From: Streptomyces albus subsp. chlorinus
GTDB lineage: Bacteria > Actinomycetota > Actinomycetes > Streptomycetales > Streptomycetaceae
Reading direction: 5' to 3'
DNA length: 64,000 nucleotides
Assembly: GCF_013302895.1 (NCBI RefSeq)
Contig: NZ_VJOK01000001.1
Span: forward strand, 7,239,378 to 7,303,377
Numbering within the stretch: the first letter of the stretch is position 1; each line of letters begins with the position of its first letter. The notes under the pieces are model-generated. The model was given only the letters and a program-made list of their open reading frames with translations, made no database searches and had not been told where the DNA came from. The position numbers and the translations under genes are program-made. Shown one piece after another: positions 1 through 12,042 of this stretch.

Positions 1-2
1 GG

Positions 3-305
3 CCGGTCGTACGACTCGATGCGGCCGAGGCCGATCGTCACTGGGAAGCGAGGCCGGCACCCCTGCGTCCGATGTCCACCGTCTCCTGGCAGAGTGACCG
101 GCTGGACGATCCCGAGGCGATGCTGAAGGAAGCCGAACGTCTGACACCACTCCAGGAAACGCTGGCACGGCCCGACCGGTTCGCCACTTATCGGCTGGAA
201 CCGACGTCGGTGGAGTTCTGGGCCTCGTCCTCCTCCCGCCTGCACCGCAGGCTCCGTTACGACCTCACCGAGGACGGCTGGCGGACCGTCCGCCTCCAGC
301 CCTGA
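3..305 (+). CDS. pdxH: Pyridoxamine 5'-phosphate oxidase (PdxH-like), C-terminal part
   Basis: Only the last 100 or so codons lie in the window; the frame is open to the left edge, so the start is missing. The visible part has the layout of the PNPOx C-terminal region: an SWQS segment where the family has A-S-x-Q-S, then a VEFWASSSSRLHRRLRY block matching the family's EFWxGxxxRLHDR signature, and a terminal RLQP close to the usual RLxP ending. PdxH uses FMN and oxygen to oxidise pyridoxine or pyridoxamine 5'-phosphate to pyridoxal 5'-phosphate in the cytosol. RLHRR replaces the more usual RLHDR, so a PdxH-related flavin oxidase with another substrate is possible. It converges on the helicase gene 27 bases downstream. 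Confidence 0.8.
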   Translation, partial: PVVRLDAAEADRHWEARPAPLRPMSTVSWQSDRLDDPEAMLKEAERLTPLQETLARPDRFATYRLEPTSVEFWASSSSRLHRRLRYDLTEDGWRTVRLQP

Positions 306-331
306 TCCCCGTCCGAGGGCCATGGGGTGGG

Positions 332-3300
332 TCAGGGCCGGCGCAACCGGTAGCCACGGGGCGTGGCGTGGAATCCTGCCCCCTCGAGCAGGCCGGCGAC
401 CGGTGTCTGGTGCACCGGCGTACCGTCGGCCCGCTCTATGGTGAGGGTGGTGAGAGTTCCGTGCTGTACGGCTGACGCGAGCGCTTCGATCGCGCGCCCC
501 GGGTCCTCGACAAAGGTGAGAAGGGTCTTTCCGCCGCGCTCCAGGTAGAGGGCGAGCCGACCGCCGTCGAGCACGACCAGGGCACCGGCCTTGCGTCCAG
601 GCCGGTGATCGGGGCGGGTTCCCTCCTCGGACGGCCAGGGCAGTGCCGCGCCGTACGGCTGCGCCGGGTCCGTGGCAGCCAGGACCACGCATCCCTCGCC
701 GGGGCTGTCGGCCCGCAGCCGGTCGACCGCTCCGGCGAGGGCGAACTGTGCCCCGCCGAGCCCTTCCACGAAATAGCCCCGGCGGCAGTGCCCGTTCTCC
801 TCGAACGCCCGCAGCACCGGATAGACGCCCGCGAAACCACCGGGCAGGCGTTCGGCGGCGATCGCGCCCCGGGTGAAGACACCGTGCCGGTTCAGCAGCA
901 CCTCGGTCCGGGCTCGGGCGCGCTCTTCCGGACGGTCGGCCGGTTCGGGAAGCCGCCACCAGCGTCCGGCGGCGGTGGGCGGGCCGCTGCGGGACGGAAG
1001 TACGACCCGTCGCGACCTCGTCCGCGGCCGGTGTGCGGGGCGTCCGCCGGAGAGCGTCGCCCGCAGTGGTGCGAGGGTGTCGCCGGTGATGTGGCCCGCC
1101 CACACCAGGTCCCACAGGGCAGTGACCAGCGCCGCGTCGCCGACCGGTGCGTCATCGGCGGTGACCTGGCCGGACAGGGTGCGGAAGAAGTGGGCGCCGC
1201 TGGTGAGGGCGGCGAGGATCTTCTCGTGCAGCGGCGTGAGGGCGATCTCCTCCGGTGAGGGCAGCAGAAGGGGCGCGGTGTCCGAGAAGTAGAGCGCGAC
1301 CCAGCCGTCGGCGCCGGGCAGCGCGCCGTGTCCGGCCCAGACGACGTCGCCCGCGGCGGTGAGTTCGTCCAGCAGTGCGGGGGAGTAGCCGGGCACCCTG
1401 GCGGGCAGTACGAGTGTCTCCAGGGCGGATGCGGGTACCACCGCGCCCTGCAACTGCTCGATCGCCGCTATCAGCGCGTCCATCGCGGGGATCCGGCGGG
1501 ATTCCTTGCCGGCGTGTATGCCGTGCCAGCGGGGAGTGAAGACGGCGAGTTGCTCCGGCGGCACCGGTTCCACCTCGTGCCGGAGTTTCGCCAGGGAGCG
1601 ACGGCGGATCAGCCGGAGAACCTCGGCGTCGCACCACTCCTCGCCGCGGCCTCCGCCACCCGAGGTCGGGAGGAACCGTCCGGCGACGACACGGTCGCCG
1701 AGCCGGTTGAGGGTATCGGTCACCACGGCGACGCCGACGCCCAACCAGGCGGCCACGTCGGCGGAGTGGAAGGGCCCGTGGGTGCGCGCATACCGCATGA
1801 CGAGATCGCCGAGCGGGTCGGCCGAGGGTTCCAGGAACGCCTGGGGGATGCCCGGCGGCAGCGGCACGCCGAGGGCATCGCGGAGCCGGGCGGCGTCCTC
1901 GGCGGCGGCCCACCGGTCCTCTCCCGCGATCCGTACCCGGATGGCGCGGTGCCGGGCCTCCAGCTCGGCCATGAAGGGGGTCCCGTCCTCCAGGGGGCCG
2001 TGGGTGCGGAGCAGGTCGGCGGCGTCTTCCAGGTCCCTCGGCACCCGGAGGGCGCGTTCGACCCCGACCTGCTCGACCACCTCGGGATCGAGGAGATCCC
2101 GCAGGTCGGACTGGCCGAGCAGCTCGGCCAGCAGCGCGGAGTCCAGGGTGAGCGCCTGGGCTCGGCGTTCAGCGAGCGGGGCGTCCCCTTCGTACATGAA
2201 CGCCCCGACGTAGCGGAACAGCAGAGAGGCCGCGAACGGCGAGGCAGTGGGTGTCTCGACGCCGACCACCCGGATCCGGCGGCTCGCGATGCCGCGCATC
2301 AGCTCGACCAAGCCGGGCATGTCGAAGACATCCCGCAGACACTCCCGCATGGCCTCCAGGGTGATCGGGAACGAGCCGTATCCCTCCGCCACGGCGAGCA
2401 GCTGGGACGAGCGCAGCCGCTGCTGCCACAGGGGGGTCCGCTTGCCGGGACGGCGGCGCGGCAACAGCAGCGCCCGCGCGGCGCACTCGCGGAACCGGGA
2501 GGCGAACAGCGCGGAACCGCCGAGTTCGGCGGTGACGATCCGCTCGATGTCATCGGGTTCGAAAACGGCGACATCGGCCGGGGGCGGTTCGGCGGAATCC
2601 GAGATGCGCAGCATGATTCCGTCGTCGGCGTGCAGTACCTGGGAGTCGGCGGCGGCCCCGGTTCCGTACCGTTCCCGCAGCCGCTGCGCCATCGCCAGCG
2701 CCCAGGGGGCGTGGACCCGCGACCCGTAGGGTGAATGGATGGCGACTCGCCAGTCGCCCAGCTCGTCGCGGAACCGCTCGACCACGATCGTGCGGTCGTC
2801 CGGGACGTGGCCCGTGGCCTCGCGTTGCTCGCGCAGATAACCAATCAGATTGCCGACCGCGTACGCGTCCAGTCCGGCGGCGCGCAGCCGCTCGGCGGGA
2901 TCCGCCGAGGAGGCGATCTCCCGCAGGAAAGCGCCGATCGCCCGGCCCAGCTCGGCGGGGCGGCCCGCGGTGTCACCGGTCCAGAACGGCAGCTTGCCCG
3001 GCTGGCCGGGTGCGGGGGTGACGAGCACCTGGTCGGCGGTGATGTCCTCGATCCGCCAGGACGACGCCCCGAGCACGAACACGTCCCCCACACGGGACTC
3101 GTAGACCATCTCCTCGTCGAGTTCGCCCACTCTGGACTTGCGCTCACCGACGAGGTAGACTCCGAACAGCCCGCGGTCGGGAATGGTGCCACCGTTGGTG
3201 ACGGCGACCCGCTGCGCGCCCGGGCGGGCGGTGAGGGTGCCGGCGACCCGGTCCCACACGATGCGCGGCCGCAGTTCGGCGAACTCTTCGCTGGGGTAAC

Positions 3301-4810
3301 GGCCGGCCAGCATGTCGAGCGTGGCCTCCAGCACACTGTGGGGGAGAGTGGCGTAGGGGGCCGCGCGTTTGATCACGGCTGCCAGCTCGTCGACGGTCCA
3401 CACGTCCATCGACGTCATCGCGACGATCTGCTGGGCCAGGACGTCGAGCGGGTTGCGCGGATAGCGCAGCTCCTCGATGTCGCCGGACTTCATCCGCTCG
3501 GCAACGACAGCCGTGGGTATCAGGTCGCCGCGGTACTTCGGGAACATCAGCCCCTTGGAGACCGCACCCACCTGGTGTCCGGCTCGGCCGATCCGCTGCA
3601 GCCCGCCCGCCACGCTGGGCGGTGACTCCACGCAAGCCACCAGGTCGACCGCGCCCATGTCGATGCCCAGCTCCAGACTCGAGGTGGCTACCACGGCCGG
3701 CAACCGCCCGGATTTGAGGGCCTCCTCGATCTCCTTGCGCTCCTCCTTGGACACCGAGCCGTGGTGGGCGCGGGCCACCACGGCTGGAGAGGCCGTCACG
3801 GCTGGAGGGGCCGTCACGGCTGGAGGGGCCGCCGCGCCCTGCGCCCGCCCCGCCGTCCGCGCCGGGTCCGTGCCAGGCGGCTCGGTCTCCGCGGCCAGCT
3901 CATTGATCCGCCCGCAGAGCCGCTCGGTGAGGCGCCGCGAGTTGGCGAAGACGATCGTGGAGCGATGGTTCTCGATCTCCTCGAGCAGGTGGCGCTCGAC
4001 GTGTGGCCAGATCGATTTCCGCTCACCCGACTCCGCGGCCTCGGCCATGTCCTCGACCGGCACCACGACCCGAAGGTCGAAGCGCTTGTCGGCCGGCGGC
4101 TGGACGACCGTGGCGGGGCGGGGGCCGCCGAGCCAGGCGGCCACCTCGACGACCGGCCTGACCGTCGCTGACAGTCCGATCCGCTGCGCGGGGCGGGACA
4201 GCGACACATCGAGCCGTTCCAGCGCCAACGCCAGGTGGGCACCGCGCTTGGTACCCGCGAGGGCATGGACCTCGTCGACGATGACGGTCTCGACATCCCG
4301 GAGCGTTTCCCGGGCCTGCGAGGTCAGCAGCAGGTACAGCGATTCGGGGGTGGTGATGAGGATGTCGGCGGCCTCCCGGAGGAACCGCTGCCGCTCCTTC
4401 GCGGACGTGTCCCCGGAGCGTAACGCGACCGAGATGTCCGGTTCCGGGGCACCGAGCCGCCGCGCGGTGTGCTTCATGCCGGTCAGCGGGGCCCGCAGAT
4501 TGCGTTCCACATCGACGGCAAGCGCCTTGAGCGGCGAAACGTACAGCACGCGGCACCGCCTCGACTTCCGGCCCGGCCGACTGCCGGCTCCGTCGGCCCC
4601 CGGGGCCGTGCCCTGGGCGAGCCGGTCCAGCGACCACAGGAAGGCGGCAAGCGTCTTACCGGAACCGGTCGGGGCGATCACCAAGGTGTTCTCGCCGCGA
4701 GCGATCGCCTGCCACGCCTGCTCCTGCGCGGGTGTCGGCGCGGCGAAGGACGCGGTGAACCACTCCCGCGTCACCCGCGAGAACATCTCGAGTGCGGGCA
4801 TGGGACCCAT
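332..4810 (-). CDS. lhr: Lhr-type large ATP-dependent helicase
   Basis: The 1492-residue product has the length and layout of actinobacterial Lhr, a 3'-5' DNA/RNA helicase linked to DNA repair. Near the N-terminus are Walker A (APTGSGKT, about residues 45-52), the DEVH box (about 175), SAT motif III and, after a linker, the motif VI region QRIGRAGHQ; then the winged-helix and Lhr core, and a long C-terminal domain typical of the Lhr-CTD class. The linker between the RecA domains carries three 18-bp tandem repeats encoding Ala/Val/Thr/Pro. A GGGAGG sequence four bases upstream supports the ATG at 4810. Leucine codon 130 is TTA (4421-4423), so translation may need the bldA tRNA. The gene lies 105 bp downstream of uvrA on the same strand, which suggests a shared repair role. 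Confidence 0.93.
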   Translation of the reverse strand: MGPMPALEMFSRVTREWFTASFAAPTPAQEQAWQAIARGENTLVIAPTGSGKTLAAFLWSLDRLAQGTAPGADGAGSRPGRKSRRCRVLYVSPLKALAVDVERNLRAPLTGMKHTARRLGAPEPDISVALRSGDTSAKERQRFLREAADILITTPESLYLLLTSQARETLRDVETVIVDEVHALAGTKRGAHLALALERLDVSLSRPAQRIGLSATVRPVVEVAAWLGGPRPATVVQPPADKRFDLRVVVPVEDMAEAAESGERKSIWPHVERHLLEEIENHRSTIVFANSRRLTERLCGRINELAAETEPPGTDPARTAGRAQGAAAPPAVTAPPAVTASPAVVARAHHGSVSKEERKEIEEALKSGRLPAVVATSSLELGIDMGAVDLVACVESPPSVAGGLQRIGRAGHQVGAVSKGLMFPKYRGDLIPTAVVAERMKSGDIEELRYPRNPLDVLAQQIVAMTSMDVWTVDELAAVIKRAAPYATLPHSVLEATLDMLAGRYPSEEFAELRPRIVWDRVAGTLTARPGAQRVAVTNGGTIPDRGLFGVYLVGERKSRVGELDEEMVYESRVGDVFVLGASSWRIEDITADQVLVTPAPGQPGKLPFWTGDTAGRPAELGRAIGAFLREIASSADPAERLRAAGLDAYAVGNLIGYLREQREATGHVPDDRTIVVERFRDELGDWRVAIHSPYGSRVHAPWALAMAQRLRERYGTGAAADSQVLHADDGIMLRISDSAEPPPADVAVFEPDDIERIVTAELGGSALFASRFRECAARALLLPRRRPGKRTPLWQQRLRSSQLLAVAEGYGSFPITLEAMRECLRDVFDMPGLVELMRGIASRRIRVVGVETPTASPFAASLLFRYVGAFMYEGDAPLAERRAQALTLDSALLAELLGQSDLRDLLDPEVVEQVGVERALRVPRDLEDAADLLRTHGPLEDGTPFMAELEARHRAIRVRIAGEDRWAAAEDAARLRDALGVPLPPGIPQAFLEPSADPLGDLVMRYARTHGPFHSADVAAWLGVGVAVVTDTLNRLGDRVVAGRFLPTSGGGGRGEEWCDAEVLRLIRRRSLAKLRHEVEPVPPEQLAVFTPRWHGIHAGKESRRIPAMDALIAAIEQLQGAVVPASALETLVLPARVPGYSPALLDELTAAGDVVWAGHGALPGADGWVALYFSDTAPLLLPSPEEIALTPLHEKILAALTSGAHFFRTLSGQVTADDAPVGDAALVTALWDLVWAGHITGDTLAPLRATLSGGRPAHRPRTRSRRVVLPSRSGPPTAAGRWWRLPEPADRPEERARARTEVLLNRHGVFTRGAIAAERLPGGFAGVYPVLRAFEENGHCRRGYFVEGLGGAQFALAGAVDRLRADSPGEGCVVLAATDPAQPYGAALPWPSEEGTRPDHRPGRKAGALVVLDGGRLALYLERGGKTLLTFVEDPGRAIEALASAVQHGTLTTLTIERADGTPVHQTPVAGLLEGAGFHATPRGYRLRRP
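3779..3832 (-). repeat. Three 18-bp tandem repeats inside lhr
   Basis: Three adjacent 18-bp units (3779-3796, 3797-3814, 3815-3832) differ by one or two bases. They are in frame with the helicase and encode an Ala/Val/Thr/Pro/Ser-rich linker between its two RecA-like domains. This is a slippage-prone, low-complexity hinge that is likely to vary in copy number between strains. Confidence 0.85.
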
Positions 4811-4915
4811 GGTGCCTCCCGATCTGTCCGGACGTCTGACGATGGTTTCGGCCGGTCATGGGGCGGTGAGCCTTGGTGCCGCCATGAACGTCCGTATGGC
4901 ACCGGGCACATGACG

Positions 4916-7777
4916 TCACGGCTGGACGAGGCGCTCTCGCAGGAAGCGGCCCGTGTGGCTCCCGTCGACGGCGGCCACCTCCTCCGGGGTGCCGGCGGCG
5001 ATGACCGTTCCACCGCGTGAGCCTCCCTCCGGGCCCATGTCGATGATCCAGTCCGCCGTCTTGATCACGTCGAGATTGTGCTCGATGACGATGACCGTGT
5101 TGCCGGCGTCCACGAGCCGGCCGAGCACCCCGAGGAGCCTGTTGACGTCATCGAAGTGCAGGCCGGTGGTCGGCTCGTCGAGCACGTAGACGGTCCGGCC
5201 GGTGGAGCGCTTCTGCAACTCCGCGGCGAGCTTGACGCGCTGCGCCTCCCCTCCGGAGAGAGTGGTGGCGGGCTGGCCGAGCCGGACGTAGCCCAGTCCT
5301 ACATCGTCGAGGGTCTGCAGATGACGTTTGATCGCCGGGATCGGGCCGAAGAACTCCAGAGCCTCCTCGACCGGCATGTCCAGGATGTCGGCGACGGTCT
5401 TCCCTTTGTAGTGGACCTGGAGGGTCTCCCGGTTGTACCTGGCTCCGTGGCAGACCTCGCACGGCACATAGACGTCCGGCAGGAAGTTCATCTCGATCTT
5501 GACGGTGCCGTCTCCGGAGCATGCCTCGCATCGACCGCCCTTCACATTGAAGGAGAACCGGCCGGGTCCGTATCCGCGCACCTTCGCCTCGGTGGTCTGC
5601 GCGAAGAGCTTCCGCACGTGGTTCCACACGCCCGTATAGGTCACCGGGTTGGAGCGCGGCGTGCGTCCGATGGGCGACTGCTCCACATGGACGACCTTGT
5701 CGACCAGCTGGGTGCCGGTGATCCGGGTGTGCTTGCCGGGGACGACTGTGCGGGCTCTGTTCAGCTCCCGGGCGAGCGCGTTGTAGAGGATGTCGTTGAC
5801 CAGAGTCGACTTGCCGGAGCCGGAGACGCCCGTGACGCAGGTGAGGACACCGAGCGGGAACTCCACGTCGATGTCCTGGAGGTTGTGGGCGCGAGCGCCC
5901 TTCACCACCAGCGCGCGCTTGCTGTCGCCGCTTCGCCGCTGCCGGGGTACGGCTATCGCGCGCCGGCCGGAGAGGTACGCACCGGTCAGCGACTGCTCGC
6001 AGGCCAGCAGCTCCTCCACTGTCCCCGAGACCACTACCTGGCCGCCGTGCTCTCCCGCCTCCGGGCCGATGTCCACCACCCAGTCCGCGGCGCGGATCGT
6101 GTCCTCGTCGTGTTCGACGACGATCAGCGTGTTGCCGATGTCCCGCAGGCGCTCCAGCGTCCTCAGCAGACGCTCGTTGTCGCGCTGGTGCAGTCCGATC
6201 GAGGGCTCGTCCAGGACGTAGAGAACGCCGACGAGTCCGGCTCCGATCTGCGTGGCGAGGCGGATCCGCTGTGCCTCGCCGCCGGCGAGCGAGTCGGTCG
6301 ACCGGTCGATGGTGAGGTAGTCGAGACCGACATCGAGCAGGAATTCGAACCGCGTGTTGATCTCCTTGATCACCTGCTCGGCGATTTGCCGGTCGCGGTC
6401 CGACAGTTCGAGTGCTCCGAGGAATTCGGCGCACTCGCTGACCGACATCGCCGAGACCTCGGCGATCGACTTCCCGGCCACGGTCACGGCAAGCGAGGCC
6501 GGTTTGAGGCGGGCGCCCTGGCAGGCCGCGCAGGGGATCGCCCGCATGAACCCCTCGTAGCGCTCCCGGGTCAGCTCCTTGTCGGTGCCGGAGTGCCGGC
6601 GCTGGACCCAGGCGATGACGCCCTCGAAGTCGGCGTCGTACGAGCGCTGCCGGCCGAAGCGGTTCTTGTAGGACAAGTGGACCTGCTCGCTGTGGCCGTG
6701 CAGGATCGTCTCCCGCACCTTCGTCGGCAGCTGCTCCCAGGGCGTGTCCAGGTCGAACCCCATGGCCTTGCTCAGCGCCTCCAGCATGCGGTCGACCAGG
6801 AGGCGGCCGAAGTATTCGCTCACGGGCCCGCCCGACCACGGCGCGATCGCCCCGCCGCTGAGCGTCTTCGACGGGTCGGGGATGATCAGCTCCGGGTCGA
6901 CCTCCAACCGGTTGCCCAGGCCGGTGCATTCGGGGCAGGCGCCGAACGGGGAGTTGAACGAGAACGACCGGGGCTCCAGCTCCTCGAACGACAGGTCGTC
7001 GTGGGGGCAGTACAGGTGCTCGGAGTAGAGCCGCTCGCGGTGCGGATCGTCGTCCGCCCGGTCGATGAAGTCCAGGAGGATCGTCCCGCCGGAGAGCCCG
7101 AGGGCGGTCTCCACGGAGTCGGTGAGGCGGCGCCGTGCCGACTCCTTCACCGACAGCCGGTCGACGACGATCTCGATGTCGTGGTTTTCGTACTTCTTCA
7201 GTACCGGCGGCTCGTCGAGCCTGACCAGGGTGCCGTCCACCCGGGCCCGCGAGAACCCCTTGGTCTGCATCTCCCGGAACAGCTCGGTGTACTCCCCCTT
7301 GCGGCCGCGGATCACGGGGGCCAGCACCTGGAAGCGGGCGCCCGCGTCCTGTTCGAGCACCCGGTCGACGATCTGCTGCGGGGACTGCCGGGTGATGGGG
7401 CGTTTGCAAAGCGGGCAGTGCGACTTGCCGATCCGCGCCCAGAGCAGCCGCAGGTGGTCGTAGACCTCGGTGAGCGTACCGACCGTCGAGCGGGGATTCT
7501 TCGAGGTGGACTTCTGGTCGATGGAGATCGCGGGGGAGAGCCCCTCGATTAAGTCGGCGTCGGGTTTGTCCATCTGACCGAGGAACTGGCGCGCATATGC
7601 CGACAGTGACTCCACATAGCGGCGCTGGCCCTCGGCGAAGATCGTGTCGAAGGCGAGGCTCGACTTTCCGGACCCGGACAGGCCGGTGAAAACAATCATC
7701 GAGTCGCGCGGCAGGTCGAGGGTGACGTCTTTGAGATTGTGTTCGCGGGCTCCACGAACGACAAGGCGATCGGACAC
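4916..7777 (-). CDS. uvrA: UvrA excinuclease ABC subunit A
   Basis: A 953-residue UvrA, the ATP-dependent damage-recognition subunit of nucleotide excision repair. It has two ABC ATPase halves: Walker A motifs GLSGSGKSS (about residue 32) and GVSGSGKST (about 650), signatures LAGGEAQRIRL and LSGGEAQRVKL, and zinc-binding Cys clusters (CPLC, CPEC and the C-terminal CEAC...CEVC finger). The start is GTG (MSDRLVV...). All key motifs are intact, so it is a full UvrA and not the shorter drug-resistance type. Leucine codon 76 is TTA (7550-7552), unusual for a housekeeping repair gene in Streptomyces. Its neighbours are lhr, ASCH and xdh, with no uvrB or uvrC nearby. It could therefore be a second UvrA; the genome would be needed to tell. 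Confidence 0.96.
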   Translation of the reverse strand: MSDRLVVRGAREHNLKDVTLDLPRDSMIVFTGLSGSGKSSLAFDTIFAEGQRRYVESLSAYARQFLGQMDKPDADLIEGLSPAISIDQKSTSKNPRSTVGTLTEVYDHLRLLWARIGKSHCPLCKRPITRQSPQQIVDRVLEQDAGARFQVLAPVIRGRKGEYTELFREMQTKGFSRARVDGTLVRLDEPPVLKKYENHDIEIVVDRLSVKESARRRLTDSVETALGLSGGTILLDFIDRADDDPHRERLYSEHLYCPHDDLSFEELEPRSFSFNSPFGACPECTGLGNRLEVDPELIIPDPSKTLSGGAIAPWSGGPVSEYFGRLLVDRMLEALSKAMGFDLDTPWEQLPTKVRETILHGHSEQVHLSYKNRFGRQRSYDADFEGVIAWVQRRHSGTDKELTRERYEGFMRAIPCAACQGARLKPASLAVTVAGKSIAEVSAMSVSECAEFLGALELSDRDRQIAEQVIKEINTRFEFLLDVGLDYLTIDRSTDSLAGGEAQRIRLATQIGAGLVGVLYVLDEPSIGLHQRDNERLLRTLERLRDIGNTLIVVEHDEDTIRAADWVVDIGPEAGEHGGQVVVSGTVEELLACEQSLTGAYLSGRRAIAVPRQRRSGDSKRALVVKGARAHNLQDIDVEFPLGVLTCVTGVSGSGKSTLVNDILYNALARELNRARTVVPGKHTRITGTQLVDKVVHVEQSPIGRTPRSNPVTYTGVWNHVRKLFAQTTEAKVRGYGPGRFSFNVKGGRCEACSGDGTVKIEMNFLPDVYVPCEVCHGARYNRETLQVHYKGKTVADILDMPVEEALEFFGPIPAIKRHLQTLDDVGLGYVRLGQPATTLSGGEAQRVKLAAELQKRSTGRTVYVLDEPTTGLHFDDVNRLLGVLGRLVDAGNTVIVIEHNLDVIKTADWIIDMGPEGGSRGGTVIAAGTPEEVAAVDGSHTGRFLRERLVQP

Positions 7778-8002
7778 GGGAGACTCTCGTTCCTAGGAGG
7801 CGTCAGCAATGCGAACGGATGAGACCACACGGAGCGTGCACCGTATGAGCGTAGTCTCCGGCACTGACAGGGGCTCTCGTGAAAGCTTTCCGGGGCCCGC
7901 AAACGGACCGCACCACGCAGTCGCAAGTGGGCGCCCGTGGTCCGCTGGTTGAGGTAGACCGCCGTTGGCCACGAGTACGATTCCGGCGCACCAGGGAGCT
8001 TC

Positions 8003-8521
8003 GTGAGCGAGGACACCATCCAGGGACCGACCAGGGAACTGCTCGGCCACCTCACCGATCAGCTCGGCGGCGACCCCGTCTGGGCGGACGCGCTCGGCCG
8101 GCTCGGCAGCGGTGCTGTGTCACTGCACCTGGCGTTGCTGGCCGAGCCGTTCCTCAGTCTGCTGATGGACGGCAGCAAAACGATCGAGTCGCGGTTCTCG
8201 CGGGTGAGATGTGCCCCCTACGGCTGCCTGGCCGAAGGAGACGTCGTCGCGGTGAAGAAGACGGGCGGCGCGGTCGTGGGGGCGTTCATCGCCGGTCCGG
8301 TCGCCGGCTACCAGCTCACCGGGGACCGCATCGACGAGCTGCGCGAGCGGTTCGCCGCCCGGATCCGCGCCACCGGCGAGGAGTTCTGGGCCGAGCGCGC
8401 CGACTGCGCCTATGCCACCCTCGTCGAGGTCTCCCACCTGCGGTCTCTTCCCGCGATCGCCTTCCCCAAGAAGGACCGCCGGGGCTGGGTCCTGCTGCGC
8501 GGTCGCCGGGCAAGCCCCTGA
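8003..8521 (+). CDS. ASCH-domain protein
   Basis: A 172-residue cytosolic protein. Residues about 35-95 contain the ASCH signature: an LALLAEPFLSLLMDGSKTI stretch leading into the G-x-K-x-x-E-x-R motif (GSKTIESR), followed by the basic loop and GDVVAVKKTGG strand of this beta-barrel fold. ASCH domains resemble PUA domains and are thought to bind RNA; some have nuclease or amidohydrolase activity. The start chosen is GTG at 8003, preceded by GGAGCTTC. It is divergent from uvrA across a 225-bp gap, in which I see no LexA-type box (GAAC-N4-GTTC). No specific substrate can be assigned. Confidence 0.8.
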   Translation: MSEDTIQGPTRELLGHLTDQLGGDPVWADALGRLGSGAVSLHLALLAEPFLSLLMDGSKTIESRFSRVRCAPYGCLAEGDVVAVKKTGGAVVGAFIAGPVAGYQLTGDRIDELRERFAARIRATGEEFWAERADCAYATLVEVSHLRSLPAIAFPKKDRRGWVLLRGRRASP

Positions 8522-8726
8522 ACGCGCTCAAACACACCACAGCACTGCGGTCCCGCTGTCCGGCAGCGAGGACGGGCACGCTCGGCGTGTGAGCGGCGGC
8601 GTGGTGGATCTCGGCGGTGCGGCGGCGGGTGTACTCGACGGCCGGCTTTCGGCGCGGCGCCGACGACGCCGTTCCGGGCGGGCGTGCTCGCAAGATGGTG
8701 CTGCCGGCTCACATGGTGCCGATGAT

Positions 8727-9557
8727 TCAGCTCGCCCGGCCGGACAGTCGCTTCTCCTCGGCTTCGAAGGTGCGCAGCAGATCGGCCGCGACGCTCACGG
8801 CGATGGTCGCGGGGTCCTTGCCGGTGATGTCGGCCAGCCCGATCGGGGTCTTGATCCGGTCGATGGCGGTCTCGCCGTGACCGCCCTCGTCGGCGAGGCG
8901 CTTGCGGAAGCGCGCCCACTTGGCGGCCGAGCCGATCAGCCCGATGGAACCGAGATGGGACGTGCGCAAAGCGGCGTCGCACAGGGCGGCGTCCTCCGCG
9001 TGATCATGGGTCATGATCAGGACGTGGGTGCCGTGCGGCAACTGCTCCAGCACCTCTTCGGGCAGCAGGGGCGTGTGGTGCACGTGGACCTGTGCCACCG
9101 CGTCCGCCAGCACGTCGAGCCGCTCCTCGGTGAGGAGGTCGGAGCGGGTGTCGATCAGGTGGAGGTCGAGGTCCTGGCGTGCCAGGACGCGTGCCAGTTC
9201 CAGGCCGACGTGCCCGACGCCGAAGATCGCGACCGCTCGTACCACCGGCAGCGGTTCGAGCAGCACCGAGACCGTGCCGCCGCAGCACTGCACGCCGTGC
9301 TGGTTGGTGACCTTGTCGTTCAGCGCGAAATCGATCAGCTCCGGCTCCGGAGCGGCGGCGGCCATCATCTCCCGGGCCCGGTCGATCGCGACGGCCTCGA
9401 CGTTGCCGCCACCGATCGAGCCCCACGTCCCGGAACGCCCCACGACGAGCTTGGCACCGGCGTCACGGGGGGCGTGGCCGCGCACGGTCGCGACGGTCAC
9501 CAGCACGCCCGGTTCCCGGCGTGCTCGCAACCGCGCGACCGCGGCGACCCATGTCAT
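8727..9557 (-). CDS. xdhC: XdhC, molybdenum cofactor insertion/sulfuration factor for xanthine dehydrogenase
   Basis: A 276-residue XdhC/CoxI-family protein that binds molybdenum cofactor, promotes its sulfuration and delivers it to the apo-dehydrogenase. Visible features are the N-terminal strand ending GSIGGGNVEA, the conserved QCCGG motif in the centre, and a C-terminal Rossmann segment (AIFGVGHVGLELARVLA). The ATG at 9557 is one base past the stop of xdhB (TGA-C-ATG), giving translational coupling; the much longer upstream reading frame is an Ala/Pro/Thr-rich extension inside xdhB and is not the start. It is the third gene of the xdhA-xdhB-xdhC operon. Confidence 0.93.
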   Translation of the reverse strand: MTWVAAVARLRARREPGVLVTVATVRGHAPRDAGAKLVVGRSGTWGSIGGGNVEAVAIDRAREMMAAAAPEPELIDFALNDKVTNQHGVQCCGGTVSVLLEPLPVVRAVAIFGVGHVGLELARVLARQDLDLHLIDTRSDLLTEERLDVLADAVAQVHVHHTPLLPEEVLEQLPHGTHVLIMTHDHAEDAALCDAALRTSHLGSIGLIGSAAKWARFRKRLADEGGHGETAIDRIKTPIGLADITGKDPATIAVSVAADLLRTFEAEEKRLSGRAS

Positions 9558-9558
9558 G

Positions 9559-12038
<2,480 letters not shown>

Positions 12039-12042
<4 letters not shown>

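Noticed and set aside
7778..8002. SOS (LexA) box upstream of uvrA
   Set aside because: No GAAC-N4-GTTC-like palindrome is visible in the gap; the GTTC near 7790 has no matching half.
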